Positions 26,601 to 39,612 of a stretch of 64,000 nucleotides of DNA are shown here, piece by piece (position 1 is the first letter of the stretch; the number at the start of each line of letters is the position of its first letter). The notes beneath the pieces were generated by a model, which did no database searches, was not told where the DNA came from, and was given only the letters and a program-made list of their open reading frames with translations. Source of the DNA: Rhynochetos jubatus (lineage: Eukaryota > Chordata > Aves > Eurypygiformes > Rhynochetidae); NCBI GenBank assembly GCA_027574665.1, contig CM050666.1, positions 2,046,001-2,110,000 of the forward strand, read 5' to 3'. Made by a program: the position numbers and the translations under genes.

Positions 26601-27261
26601 CAGAGATAGCATGAACTCTGGGTGAAACCATGGTGAAGACAGGAAATCTGTGAAATTATGCAGAAACCTTCCCTATAAAGCCAAGCCCAAACAATTGAAT
26701 CTGGCTAGTGACAGAAACTCTAATTAGAGACCCTTTGATTTGTGCTATAACTAGGGCACCACATGGGGAAGTGCTGAGGTAGGTGAGACTTAATGGAATT
26801 GCTTTCCAGGACAACTATAAATAGGGATAATGGAGACCTGGCAAAGGGAAGCATGATGAAAATAAAGGCATACACTGCCCACTCACTAAATGATGAGACA
26901 CTTCAAATCTTGAAATGATCCACCTTCAGTACAGTTTGAGAGACTTGTTCTAGGTCAGCAGGTACCAAAAAGGCCTATCTGTCATCAAGCATAAAACCAG
27001 TAATGTCTTTTGGGATGAAATCCTGGCTTTTGATAGGCTGCCTCACTCAGTTCAGGATGAGCTGCAATTTCCAGCAGTGTCACATGCACAATATGAGACC
27101 TCAGGTGAGTCATTTAACCTCCTTCCCAGCATCCGTCTGGGTGCGGAGGGGCTGGTGGCAGGAGACTGTGCTGGGTCCTCATGCACATCCAAGTTTCTCC
27201 TTCATCAGGATCATCCTTCTGTTTTCACTGGAGCAAAGCCCTGGATTGGGCTGACTGAAGA

Positions 27262-27290
27262 CTTATTTAGCTGCACGCTTGCTAAATAAG
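27262..27290. other. Perfect inverted repeat, 10-bp stem, 9-base loop
   Basis: CTTATTTAGC at 27262-27271 is the exact reverse complement of GCTAAATAAG at 27281-27290. The loop is TGCACGCTT. No repeat or gene accounts for it. Confidence 0.85.
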
Positions 27291-27399
27291 GGCAGAGCTG
27301 CTCTTTTCTCCCCTGGTATTTCCATTCAAACCACAACAACAGTGGCAGCAGGAGCAGCCAATCCCATGGAATATTTAGAAGTTGTTTGCAAAATGTCAA

Positions 27400-27860
27400 G
27401 AAGAGACAGTGGTTGTATTAACACACTCTCAAAGCAGCAGTCTCGGAAAGTTATCTTATGCAACTCTTAGTCAAAGTGCTTTATGTAGTAGTTACAAACG
27501 CTTACAAATCTCAGCGACATTTTCTTGTTTCCTGACAAACAGCCATTCGGTGTCCTGACACTAAGACAGGAATCATTCACTTCTGCTCGTTCATTAGCTG
27601 TCTCCATCCTCCTCTCCGCCCGGCAGTGAAATTAACACCAGGTTATGTGGAAGGCTCAGCCACTTTCTGCATGATAATTAGAGACTGAGCTCAAACAAGA
27701 TGCAGCAGGGCTGAATAACAGGCACATTCCTCACCCGGTGATGTGCGACATTCATGTGAATTCCAAATTGACTTCAAGACGCTAGGACAAAATGTTCCCA
27801 TTTGCTTTGGGCAGTAAAAGTTGAAATTTTAACAAGGTTTCCAAGAAAGACTATTAAATT
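27400..27860. other. Candidate conserved non-coding element (texture only)
   Basis: Non-repetitive AT-rich sequence with dense TAATTA, CTTTGG and GTGAAATTAACA-like words, and no sustained reading frame. It lies about 6 kb past the RTN4R poly-A site. An enhancer is one possibility; nothing in this single sequence proves function. Confidence 0.25.
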
Positions 27861-29263
27861 CTGTATTTTGCTATATGTTGGGGGTTTTGTTTGTTTGTTT
27901 GTTGTTCTTTGGGGTTTTTTTCCCCTCCTCACTGCCCCTCCCTTGCTGCCAGACTAACCTTGCTGGAACTGTGGGGATGAGGCTGGTGGGGACAAAGGGT
28001 GTTGAAGGGAAAGCAACTTGACAACTTCCCAGGCCTCCCAACAAGGATGCATTTATATGCACACCTAATTTCTAGGAATTAGAGGTGGGGGTGGAAAGTA
28101 CACTGGGATGTTTAACTTTACTATCTATGTTTTGAGGTTGTGTGTCCCTTTTAGGAGTATTTCCAGCAACAGCAGCTCACTAGAGGGTTCAATACCAAGG
28201 TTCTCCAGACTCCATGTGGGTAACTTCTTGTGGCATTGGTCTGGTTGGACCTGAGAGGTGCTTTGGTCTTGGACCAGATTGTTCTTGGCCAACTTCTGTA
28301 ACCTGGGGAGGTCAGGACTATTTAAGTGTAGTCAGAGGAACATTCAGGTTCTGATTTGTTTGCACCATTGAAATATATGACTTATTTCCACTAGAGTTGC
28401 GGTCTTAAACAACTTAAGAGATTATTCCAACCACTGGGTGAAAGAGTGGCCATCACAGAAGGAATGGGTGTTTATGAGGAGAAAAATTTGTTTTCTCCTG
28501 CCAGAGTGGCCTGATAGTTTTGGGAAGGAGAAAACTGTGACACACAAACATTCCCATTTCCATTATGTATTTCTGTATCACTGTGCAGCTCCTACATCTT
28601 GCCAGGGCACTGAGTTAACTAGTAGGTCTTAATGGTCCTGACCATCTTCTTTTGGGGTCTCCACCCAAACTGTGGGCTCAGGAGCTCTATTTATGTTCAG
28701 CCTAGTGCCTTCAGTCCCTGTAGGAGCCATGCTGGAGGAGTGCTGGTCTACAGCTCAGCCATGGGATCCCACTCAGCTCCTGGCTTTCCTTCCCCGAGGG
28801 AGCAGCCCTGCTCTTGCTGCTCCCTGACACATCTCATGAAATCGTAAACCTTACAGATACCAGCTATATGATGAGAAGATGATGGCAGAACAAAATACAA
28901 CCCAGGTAGCCTGAAGCTTATCTGATGTATGATCCCAGCCTTCTCCAGAGTCACTAAATGTTGCTGCTTGGAAAACCTTTTGTGGAGCTGAAACAATGCA
29001 TACATGTATAAGGGTTGTCTAGTTAAGCTTTCCAGGTTCTTTCTGGTTTGCTTGAAAAAAAAGAGGAGTGTGGGCTCCAAACCATGTACCAAAGACTGGA
29101 AAGGAAGCATCTGGCATGCCTAGGGGTTGTCATAGTGAAGATGACTGACACATAATAATGATGAATTCAGAAACTTTCACCTTGATTTTCCTGCCTATTT
29201 GAGCTTTGAAGTGAGTCTCTAATATTATGTTAGCAGGTTATTGTGTGTGCTTCATTAAAAATA

Positions 29264-29400
29264 CATCACAGACTTTTTGAGCTAGAAGGGACGCAAATTA
29301 GGTCATCTAGTCCAGCCTCCTGCTGTTCTGCCAGCACTCTGATCTTGCTAATAACTCCAGCCTAGCCCTGACAGGTGCTCGTCTGGCTGCCAATTGAAGC
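29264..29400 (-). repeat. CR1-type LINE 3' end, antisense
   Basis: TTTTTGAGCTAGAAGGGAC...GGTCATCTAGTCCAGCCTCCTGC reads as the reverse complement of the CR1 3' UTR, in which the phrase 'AGATGACC...CCCTTC..GCTC' is typical. It is the 3' end alone, as expected for 5'-truncated LINE insertions. Divergence is high. Confidence 0.75.
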
Positions 29401-30142
29401 TTTTGGCTGACCAGGCTCCATCCAAGGTGATTTCACTTTTTAAAAACTTTCAGGCTTCTTGTTAAATGGGCTTTTATTTCATGTTCCAGTACACCTGCCT
29501 GGCCAGTGCTTGAGCTGCAAGGAGAGAAGCTTTGTCTCCCCTGATGTGTTGCAGCTCCTCTCCGTGCCTTGGGCACAGCAGATGCACACTGCCACTGTGG
29601 AGCCATGCAAACATAGGCAGGTGTGACACTGGAGCTGCTCACCGGCGGGAGGTCTTCTTGAATGCATGGCTGACAGTGCTTTGGTGGAATGGTGGCTCCA
29701 GGACCCTGGCTGCAGTGGTTTTTCCTCATGTTTTGTCCCCAGCCCCTTTCCAGCTTTGCTTTCCCCCATGCCTGCTCCCTGCAGTTCTCATGGCTGCTTC
29801 TTTGGATAGTGGTGCACACAAAGGTGTAAGCCTCAGCACTACTGAGGAAAGAAGAATCCCTTTGTATTCTGACATCCCTGTGATGTTAGAAATGTAGAGT
29901 TTGCCTCAAATTCTTTGTCAGTCTGAGCTGGAAGACACAGGTGTCTGAGAAGCACTGGAGCAGACCTAAATGAACATACCAGCATGCTGCCATCTTGTTT
30001 TCCTTTTGTCTTGGCTCTTCCTTGAAGTGGTGCAGCTCTTGTGGTTTGGTGGGACCCCAGCATCACACAACTTGCTTCTAGGTTGCGCTTCTGGTTGCTG
30101 CGATTGAGCCCCATGCTGCCTTGTGTGTTCCTGATGAGGGAA

Positions 30143-30161
30143 AGCTCAGCAAAGCTGAGCT
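30143..30161. other. Perfect inverted repeat, 8-bp stem, AAA loop
   Basis: AGCTCAGC (30143-30150), AAA, then GCTGAGCT (30154-30161) form a perfect stem. It is short and not inside any recognised element. Confidence 0.75.
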
Positions 30162-32788
30162 AAACACTCACCAGTGCTGGCTGGTGTGGACAACCAAGGC
30201 AGCTGGCCCCCATGTGAACTCAAGAACTAGTTCATCTGACACCATAAGCATGTGTGTGGAAGAGCAATGAGATCCATCAACTCTATCAACTCTCCTGTGG
30301 GCAGACCAGGAGCTCTGTGCCCCAACTGCTGCATAACTGAGACAGGTGGGAGCTGCCAGGTCCTCCCTGGTATGGGTCTGTGCAGCCTCTCAACAACTTG
30401 TGAGACACATCTGAGATGTGTCCTAGTGAGGAAGAGTCTGACCCAGCACATGTTGCTCCTGGAAGAAGAGGTTTGGCCAGGGTCAGCATGGTGCTGGCAG
30501 ATCTGGGGGACAAACAGCAATAAGAATGAAGGGAAGGGACCTGTGGGGTTTGGCCTGAAAGACCATCATGCCACAGCATTGTCATGCTCTGAACTGAGGT
30601 CTACAAGCAGGGTTTCGTCTTGTGGGAAGATCTAAGTATGTGCTTCCCCTGGGAGCATGGGGACCCCTCAATGTCCAGGTCCTGTGCAGCAGGACCTGGA
30701 AAGTCCAAGCAGCCTGAGCTGGCCTTCCCTGGACTTTGAGGCAGAAGAGACTGATTCCAGCTTGAAGATGCTCCTGGGTTTTTCTCAAGCTCCATGCCTC
30801 CGCCAGGGGAAGGAAAGCACATACCTTCATTAGCTGTAACGTCTGTCTGTCTTGGGTTGAACCCACGGGCCCTGGGCTGTGCAGTGCTTGGCAGAGTGCT
30901 GTGCTGAGCAGTCTAGCATGACCTAGAAAAACCTCTTACTGTGTTGTTCATTTTGAAAGGGGCAGTACTCTTATCTAATCACAAACCACATCCTTCGGCA
31001 CCAGAGACACTGCAGCCAAGTTAACTCAATTAGTAAATCACCATGCCGAGCTATTTGGAGACAGTTTTTAATGGCTCTAGCAACAGAAGGATAATAATAT
31101 AGACACAAAAAGTGCACTAATATGCTGTGATGGGATAACTGGCATCCCTCTCCACCCCTGCAGGGCCTTTGCAAAGCAATACTGTTATATGAGGCTTTCT
31201 CATTTCCATGGAGACCCCCTCCCCAGAGCCATTCCCTGGAGCTCCTTCTTTGTCATCTCTGCAGCCTCGGAGAATCTCATGCATTTTCAAAGCATGTGAG
31301 TTTGAGAGAGTGTGTGGTGGGGTTTTGGTTTGTGTTTTTTTTTGCTTTCCCCAGCAATCTTAAGTCAGTCCTCCCCCTCTTCCCTCCTCCAGGTCTGTTT
31401 TGCCTTGTGTTAGCACGCTAGAGATGTGGGCACCTGCACTCAGAGGTGCTGTCTCCTGTTTAGGGGTGGGGTGCAGGCTACCTGGGGGAACAAAGTCCAG
31501 GTGCTGTGTTGGCCATAGGAGGTTCACTGAGGAATGGGGAGCAAAACCTAGCCAAAGCAGAGAGGTTAGCAGAGTCATTATTCCCCTGTGTTACAAGTTA
31601 CGAAGAGAGGCAGAGCTCCTGTGCAGTACTTCTGTTCCAGATCTCAGTCTCTGTAGGAAGGGCTCAGCCCTACGTTGTCATTGCTCATGGGAGAAATGGA
31701 GGCTCTGAGTAGGTAAAATGCCCCAGGTGGCCTTAAAGGATGATAACAAAAGCCAGATTTGGACATAAACTGCTGTATTTTCATTCAGGGCTCTTCAAAT
31801 AATATGCAGGAAAATTAAATCCTTAACTGAGCGACAATCAGGGTCTTTCCTAATAAGACTGAAAATTGGTACTCGTTTACATGCAGTTTGTTCTTTGTAT
31901 TTAGGCTCATGTTTCACTAGTAGTGGCATTTAGCAGGTCTGAGTCAATTTTGGAGATGCTCATTTCACCACACAAGATGGACAGCTGTAGCTTGGCTTGA
32001 AGAGCAGCCTTGCAGAAAGGTGATGCTCAATCAAATGCTATAGAAGTAGGAAGACCAGGGCTGCCTCCCTATGCAGTCTTGCTGCAGACTCCTTGCAAGA
32101 ATGCCTTCAGATGATGCTAAATGATCTCATCATTTTCCCACGTGGCCTCACCTCACTCAGCTGGAGAGGGCTCAGGGTGGAACACATGCTCTGTTCTCCT
32201 TTCCAGAGGCATTGCTTAATGTGTGGCCTCTTTCTCCTAGCCCTGCTCTGAATATAGCACTATAAATGACCTGGTGCTTATTGCTATGGTATCTGACTGC
32301 TTCCCAGGTGGTCCTGGATGTTTTCAAGACCATTGTAAAATAGGCAGATAATTTTGACCCCATTGTAGTCAGGGCATTTGGAGAGCAGAATTTGGTGCTG
32401 ATGCCTTATAATCTGCTCAAAGCACATAAGGGATTTGGTTTATCAGAGCAGCAAACTGCCAGAAAATCACTCCCAACCTCCTCCCTTTTAGCAAACAAGA
32501 TTTCTATGATTTGACTGTTTTGAGGATACTACACAGGTTAAACCCCTAACCTCCTCACCCCTCCTCAAAATTATGATTTTTCTATTCTTTTCTTTCCCAA
32601 ACGTTTAGCTAACAAACAGCATTTCCCAGCCATCTCTAATGAGAGTGGTATAAATGATCCCAACATGCAAATCATCTTTGAGGCATGAATTGGTCAAAAG
32701 AATGTGGACCCAACAGAAATGTCAGTGTTTTTACACTTTTTTTTTTCCCCCTGTCAAGAGGGCTGAAAAGAGGAAAACAGTGTGTTCA

Positions 32789-32803
32789 ACACACACACAC
32801 ACA
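32789..32803 (+). repeat. (AC)n microsatellite
   Basis: Seven AC units. A T-run of ten and a run of C lie about 50 bases upstream. Confidence 0.9.
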
Positions 32804-34218
32804 AATCTGTTAAATTGATTCTATTTCAGGTTTCTCCAGTGGAAGCAAAAGCTTGGAAATAGCAGCCTGCACTTAGGCATCAGACCCCAAGGGAGTCAGG
32901 TGGAGGCCATCTTCTCTTCCCCCAGCCCAGCCCTAGGACCTCCTTTGGCTCCTTTGCTTCTGTCCCTTGGGAGCAACCTCACCAGTGGAGGCAAGGAAAG
33001 GTCCCAGGGCATCATCCCTGCTCCTTCTCATGATGCATGTTGTGAAATCCCTCTTAATGGAGATCCCTCGGCTACAGCTTCATGCCAGGATTTTTCCCCA
33101 TGGCAAACGTTGGTATGCTTTGCTGCAGGGACTGAGCTCTGTGAGACATGAAACCAACCTGTACCTGGCAGGTGCTGTAGCACTGTGTCCTAATCTTGCT
33201 TTATATGGAACCAAGTGACTGTGGCTTCCCCAGAAGGTACAAACATGGGTTTTGCACCCATATCCCACAGTGATGCCACATCCCACACTAGACTCACTGG
33301 TTCTGGGGTGCCAGTTCATTCCTCTGCATTTGGACCCCCCAGCTCTGCCTTCTGCATTTCCATGGCCACTGGCTCATGGTGCACATCAGTGTCTTGAAAC
33401 TTTGCAGGCATTTTTGTGCCCAGTGTCACTCCCCATGTCAGGTTGGAAAGCTCAAGTGCTCCTACATCAGTCTCAGGGAACTGAGTCACAGGCAGACTAA
33501 AAGCACAGTTCCCAAAACATCTCAATTACTTTTACAAGCCTCTCTTTTTCAGCTTCAGGGAATGTTTTTTCAAGGCTGGAGATGCATGTTGAAAACAGCC
33601 TGGGTGCCTCATGCCTGAAATCAATGGGTTTTTGATCAAGATGAAGCTAAGTGAAATAGTGTGTTTCCCCCTGAAAAATGGGCATTTGCCCCAAATGCCT
33701 TCATACATCTGTATCTGTGCAGATATCAGCTTGGATTCTTTTTCCTCAAGTTTTTACTGAAAACATTGAAACAGAAACATGTTTCACAGCACTTTAACTT
33801 TCACAGAAAATAAAAAGAACACCCTACAGTTTTTGAAAACTGAAAATTTTAGTGGAAAACTGAAATTCCTGGGCAGTTTCCTTTTCCAATGCCAAGGTGA
33901 AATTTTCAAAAAGTCAGTTTTTCCTGCAAAGAAGTATGAGCTGTTCTGTTTTTCAAGCAGCTGTAGCATGAGCTCATATAGGCAAAAAAGAAATGTAGCC
34001 TGTGCACTGGGGGCAACAGGCATCTGGTGAACACGAGCAGATTGTTACACCAGTGAAACGCATTAAGATTCAACAAGTGAAAACTGACAATCTTGAGAAA
34101 GGAGCACAGAGGGAGAGGATCAGGTTAATTAGCCTCCCAGAAGAATTGGAGGCCACAAGCTCAGCAGAACCTTGTGGAGGAATTAATTAAAGGTTTGTTT
34201 GTAGCTGAGCTTGATGAT

Positions 34219-34234
34219 AAAAAAAAAAAAAAAA
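34219..34234 (+). repeat. Poly-A run
   Basis: Sixteen A. No recognisable retroposon precedes it. Confidence 0.8.
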
Positions 34235-35119
34235 TCCCCACTGCAAGTGCCTATTGAATCCTGACACATCGAGCTCCTCCTGGACTGCTGCCAAGCACTC
34301 ATACAACCCAGTGTTTACACCTTTAAAGAGTCAGTGGACAGGAGGGAGAATTAATTGCAATGAGCTGAGACAAGGCTGCCAGAGGGAGACCATCAGAGCT
34401 GCCTTCATCCCCCCATCGTGGTGGGAGAGTGAAGCTGCACAGCAGGGGGGACCAGGCAGGGCACTACAGGGCTGGAGGGATATATCAGACATCAGCTGAT
34501 GCTGCAACACTTGCCAGATTAGAGCCAGCATGACTTTGGGGAGCAGGCAAAGAGCTGACCTGCTGAGCATGGGTCCCTGCAGTGCTCCTTTCCCCTCCTC
34601 CTGTGGGTCACCCATTCACTGTGCTGATAGTATCATAGGCGTGTTGAAAAAGCAGCAGGAGCAGGTCAAAACCTTGCAGAAAGGTTGTGCTACTGCTGGA
34701 GTACCACGAGATGTCCTTCAAGAGAGGCAGAGACTGGGAATACAGGAGCTTTGCTTCAGCAGGGCCAGTCCTCAGGGCAGAGTGAATTTCTGTTTGGGCT
34801 GACGTTCCTGGACCTTGAAGTCTGAATTTTGCTGCTGTGCTGTTTGGTCATCAGGTTCAAGGACGATTGTGTATGGTGTGAATAAAGCAGGACACACTGA
34901 AAAAATAGCTGGGCTTCATGACACTGAAGTGTCCCTCAGCATGGGATCTGACTGATAGTACTCAAAAAAGGATTTTGTGAGGGATCTGACATCATATTCT
35001 GTTTTTAAACATTAGTATTGGGCATTACCTAATCCATGTTAAATGGGTTGGGAAGTGACAACAGACTACAAAACACTAGTAATCAACACAAAACTGTCAC
35101 TGAATGGCAACATTTCTGT

Positions 35120-35480
35120 CAGGATCTCAAGGAAACAGTGAAGTCTGTACTTTTCAACATTTCCGTCAATTATCTAAAAATAAATCTGAAATTTGCAGAT
35201 AAGATCAAGGCTGTCAGAATGGCATATAGAGATAAAAGCAAGAAGCTTTACAGACTTGGCTAAATTCCTGAGTGAGCAGGGCTGCTCAATTAAAATGTGT
35301 TTTCACACAGACAGATGAGTGTTAGCTGTTTTGGTACAGGGCAGACATGAGCTGTTGAAGGCACCGTCTCTGACAGCGATCTGCAGAAGGTGAGCATGCT
35401 GGCTGCCATTCCCAGGGCAGTAAATTGGGGTAGGATTTAAGAGGATCAAGGACAGGGTAAAGAAGGTAATTTTATCTTTT
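35120..35480 (+). repeat. CR1-type LINE fragment, reverse-transcriptase region, degraded
   Basis: TTTCAACATTTCCGTCAATTATCTAAAAATAAA followed by AAATTTGCAGATAAGATCAAGGCT (about 35189-35212) matches the CR1 segment around the catalytic FADD box. Here the box reads F-A-D-K (35192-35203), so the second catalytic aspartate is lost. Later bases (GACTTGGCTAAATTCC, then CAATTAAAATGTG) continue the pattern loosely. Confidence 0.65.
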
Positions 35481-35489
35481 GTGTAAGAT

Positions 35490-38400
35490 ACTGATGGTAA
35501 TGGTGGAAAGAAACTCTTCCTTTGATACTCTCTGCTTAGTGAGTCACAAGGAATATTGATGCTGTGGGATTACTGCCATCTCCCTGAGCATCATAAATGA
35601 TGTTACTGGTGGGCAGGCAATGGCCATGTCCTGTAAGTGGGGATACCTTAACACTCGTCAAGCTGGGGCATTGCTGCCTCACTGCCTCCACTCTTCTTTG
35701 GGCAACACTGTGTTCCCCTTGCTGTTTAGGTTATGCAGTTCTCCTTAGGCAGGCATCACGGGGTGACTTCAATCCCTAAATTCTTGCCAGATGGCTTTGG
35801 AGAGGGTGTTTGGTGATGGGTTACATGGCAAGGCACACTCTGGGACAAGGAAGCGTGCCCTGGGTACCCCACGTGGACTTACCTTGCGTGGGACCATGGG
35901 GGTTGCTTCCATTGGTCTTGGATGCACCAGGACAGGCTGTCCTGGACACCACACTCAACCTCAGGCTGCCACAGGCACTGGTCCTAGCTCTGGGTTTGAC
36001 ACAGGTTTGACACACTGTCCCCACTGTAGGTCTCGGATCTGGTGCCAGGACCTCATGGGGTAAGAGATAGAAGACAAACGTATACAAGCTTTTTAGCTGC
36101 ATTCGAGTTTTCTTCCCAAGGGAGTGTATAGCAGGGTAGGACCCAAGTGGAAATCAGTATGGATTCAATGAGGACAAGCAGGATCTGGGAATGCTCCAGC
36201 ATGATGGTGTAGATGCAGACGACTCTAGAAACATCCCTCAGTGTATCATGAAACTTCATGATGAGTTGAAATGTCAGTTCCTGCTCCTGAAGTGTGCTCC
36301 CACCTCACCTGCCTAACACAATGCTAAATTGGTCGAGTGAACCTAAAAATCAGGCCACATAGTGTGGCCTTACAGGTACATAAGGAAACAACCATGTCAT
36401 GGGTAGCTTCCCTGAGACAACAAAGGCTTTGTCATGGCTTTGTATGCAAACCCGAGACTGTTTTTTCCTGGGGTGAGGGATGATGAGACACCAACCCCAT
36501 GCTGACCATGGGAGCAGGTCAGCAGCTAATACAACCAGCTCTCAGTTGCTTCATTTGGGGTGGGGTCAAGGACCACAACACCCACTGGAGTCAGAGCTTT
36601 GTTCTCAGTTTGGCTGCACCCATCATGGCATTTTCTCTAATGAGAAGCAGGCTTGGAGGCTTTTGGACAGTTTATTTTGTCTCAGATCTCTTGCATTTAG
36701 ATAATTTCAATTTTACACCTGAGCAAGAACATCCCTGGCTGAAGATGTGTAGCAGGGCACCGAGGTCCCCTGCAATTTTGTAGGTGTATTTTGAACTTGC
36801 TTCTGCTCCAGAGGAGTTATAAATGTCCCATGTGGGAGTTTATGTGCCATCAAGCACAACTTGTTTGAGGTTAGAGCTAGATCTCCAGTCTGCCTGATCA
36901 GCACATGGATAGAAAGAAACTGCTATTTACTGTCATGGATGCAAGTCTTCAGCAGGAAACGGAAAGGAAATGTTACAAGTGCCTCTGAAAAGGAAGCTTT
37001 AGCAGAACCATCATGTTTTGCAGGAACCATCCATGCAGACCTTTGGGGCATCATAACCTTCCTAATGTACAGAGGTGCAGGAAGAATGGGGTCTGGCTAC
37101 AGTCACTGCCATGCAGGTTGCTTAATAAAACAAGTGTGTGAGATCTTTTGCAAGCTATCAAGATCAATAAGGGAGCTGAGGCTAGAGGTGAGGAAGGTGG
37201 TAATATTCTCACTGGGGCTCCAGTGCTGGCCTGGCTTCAGAGGCAAAGCTCTGCAATAAGGCTGTTCTCAGTGGTCTGTGCAGAACTAATGATACAGCTA
37301 AAGAGGCAGCTGAAATGTTATATGAATCCCGAGATCAGAAGGAAGATAAGCATATGTAAACATCTCAAATTCCTACAACAGGGGGACTTTTTCTGAAGGT
37401 GATGAAGAGAAAAGCAGAATCTTACCAGTAGCACCGAAGCTGATGATTGAGAGTGAGACAGCAGCCCCAAGCCTCCTGAGACAGGGGGATTTATTTAGAA
37501 GAAAACCACAGGCAAATATGGTTGAGTTTTTTTCTTGCTTTTTGATGGGGAATATTGCTGGAATCAGCTAAAGGGAGGGAGGCTTTGATCATGCTTTCAT
37601 GGAGCAAGAAAAGCTGCTTTGAATCCTGGCACAAACCAAATCCCAGGAGGGTCTGTGTGCGTCTTGTTCATACTGGTGTAGAGGCCCCTCTTCAGGTTGT
37701 GGGGCTACCCAGAGACAGTGACTGTCCCCTCTTCACATCCTGCACTTAAAATAGATATGCAGGGCACCAATATCTTCACAGTGCTGCTGACAAGCTGAGA
37801 AATTAAAGGTAGATACCCAAACCTGAGCTGCTACTTGCAGAGGAACCCAGAGCACCAGGGACTTCCAGAAGAAAACCCATGTTTGTTAGTATCCATTTTA
37901 AGATAAAAACACATAGATGCCAAAGTTTGTATGGAGCAACCCAAGGGCAGACTGCAAATACCATCTGGTGTTGTAAGGACCAAGGTCCTTCCTCCAGATG
38001 TGCTTCTGGGGCTGCATGGTAAAACCACTGCCCAGATAAGGTCCACAGTGTGGTGTGGGAAGGAAATATAATGGGGGTGGGGGTGGGGATAACACACACA
38101 TGACACAGATTCCAGATTCATGGCAGGAGCTGTTAAACCTATTTCTGCTAAGCATGCCAAGAAAAGTAGGGGTATCAACAAATGTCTAAGAAACAATATA
38201 TCTTCTGTGTTTAGATGGGTCACAAATATGCTTCACGCAGGAAAATTGTCATTGGAATTTTTAAATAGTGACATTAGATCTGCTAGAGGACAGAAAAATC
38301 CATATCCAATGCCACAGGAATGTGATAAAAACAATATGTATGGATTTGGCTAGATCTGCCCTATACTCAGAAACAAGAGTATTTGTCTAGATGGTGTTAA

Positions 38401-39195
38401 TTGGAATAGCATGAAAAAATTCCCCAAATAAGTCTTTTTTTTTCTTTCCCAGGAAACAGTGTTTCTCTGAAGGAGTGAAGCTTTTGAAGGAGTGACACTA
38501 ATTTTCAATTACTTTTTTCATTCCCTGCTTCTAGTTTGAAGCAAAGTGTTTGAGAAACAAAACTGCTTTACGAGACTTTGACAGTATATTTAGTGCAGCA
38601 TGTGGATTTTTTTTCTCTTTGGCCACTGAAAACCTGTGAAAGTGGAGGAAACTCAACTTCTCCCATGTGGATATTGGTTTCCCAGCTCATTCCACTTGAT
38701 AAAAATCAAACCTTTTCCAAGAGTAGCTTTCTCTATGAAATCATGAATAAATAAAAACAAGGCTTTGCCTTGTAAAATGTGGAGGGCTTCTCCACTTGAC
38801 CATGTTTTTGACCTGGACAAAGATCAAATGAGAGGGAAAATCACAGACTCTGTGTGGGAAAATAAAATTTTCATATGAAAGTTACTATAAAGAGATTTCT
38901 TCCAGAAAATAAAATAATTTAAAAAGAAATACAAATCAGAGATATCCTTAGTTATCTTAGCAGTTTTAGTGTTGTTATTTCACTGAGATATTTTGGAATA
39001 TTTTGCTCAGACTAGTGATGGAGACAAACCAAGTTAAATTTATTCCCAACACCTGTACAATGTGGCAAAGGCAAAGAGCTGTAGGTTCCCTGAGAGGCAT
39101 CCAAAATAATTGCTATGGCATCCTTTCTTTCCAGAAAGAGCCTGCCCTGGCACCGCAGCTTTCATCATTAAAACATATTTATCCCCCTAGTGTGG
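35490..39195. other. Intergenic DNA, no gene recognised
   Basis: I see no exon or repeat family here. A G-rich run, GGGGGTGGGGGTGGGG, lies at 38073-38088. The stretch from about 38400 to 39100 turns AT-rich with many TTTT/AAAA runs. Confidence 0.5.
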
Positions 39196-39199
39196 TTAA

Positions 39200-39612
39200 A
39201 CCCTTCGAGGGGTGGCCTGAGCCTAACGCACAGCAAAGCCTGCCTGCGCTCGTGGCCGGGCAGCACCGGCGGTTCTGCCAGAGCGGAGCCTGCAGAGCCA
39301 TGCACCTCCCGCTCCATTCCTCCCGGCGTTTGAGCCACCAGGCCACGAACTTCTTCCTCACCTTCCCGCAACACCCTTGTGTGTAGCTGACCCCAGACGC
39401 GCGTGTAGCTCGAAGGTTGGAGAAGAGTGCTGGGATGAGGCAGGGAGCCCGGGGAGCACAGCCCTGAGGCTGCCTTGGGCTCACCCCCGGCTGACTCGAC
39501 CCTCCGTCCTCAGTCTCAGCTCTTCCACACTGTAACCTGCTGCGCTTTCACGTTCTGCTTGGAGGGCCCTTCTGCCGGGGACCTGCTGTGTCCCCAGGCT
39601 GGCCGCCCCTAG
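39200..39612. promoter_or_regulatory. Isolated CpG-rich patch (possible promoter or unmethylated island)
   Basis: By hand count about 25 CpG occur in roughly 405 bases, including ACGCGCGT at 39397-39404, while the neighbouring kilobases contain very few. The patch is also GC-rich. It overlaps open frames on both strands, but none has a recognisable product. Possible explanations are the promoter and first exon of an unrecognised gene or non-coding RNA, an old GC-rich repeat, or a germline-unmethylated element. Confidence 0.45.

Larger units (their letters stand above)
21446..29262. other. Downstream intergenic DNA, no gene recognised
   Basis: About 7.8 kb following RTN4R. The only clear features are an A-run of 17 at 23613-23629, a hairpin at 27262-27290, a (GTTT)n-like tract near 27885-27905 and a conserved-looking AT-rich stretch at 27400-27860. 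The longest open frames, including a minus-strand 192-codon frame at 22598-23176, resemble no protein I know and lack splice or start context. Confidence 0.6.
29401..35110. other. Intergenic DNA, no gene recognised
   Basis: Ordinary single-copy-looking sequence with an (AC)7 run at 32789-32803, an A/T-biased patch at 33760-33930 and an A-run of 16 at 34219-34234. Open frames here are short and overlap on several strands without family resemblance. Confidence 0.55.

Noticed and set aside
38073-38088. G-quadruplex at GGGGGTGGGGGTGGGG
   Set aside because: Only three G-tracts are adjacent; a fourth lies about 15 bases away, beyond the usual loop limit.
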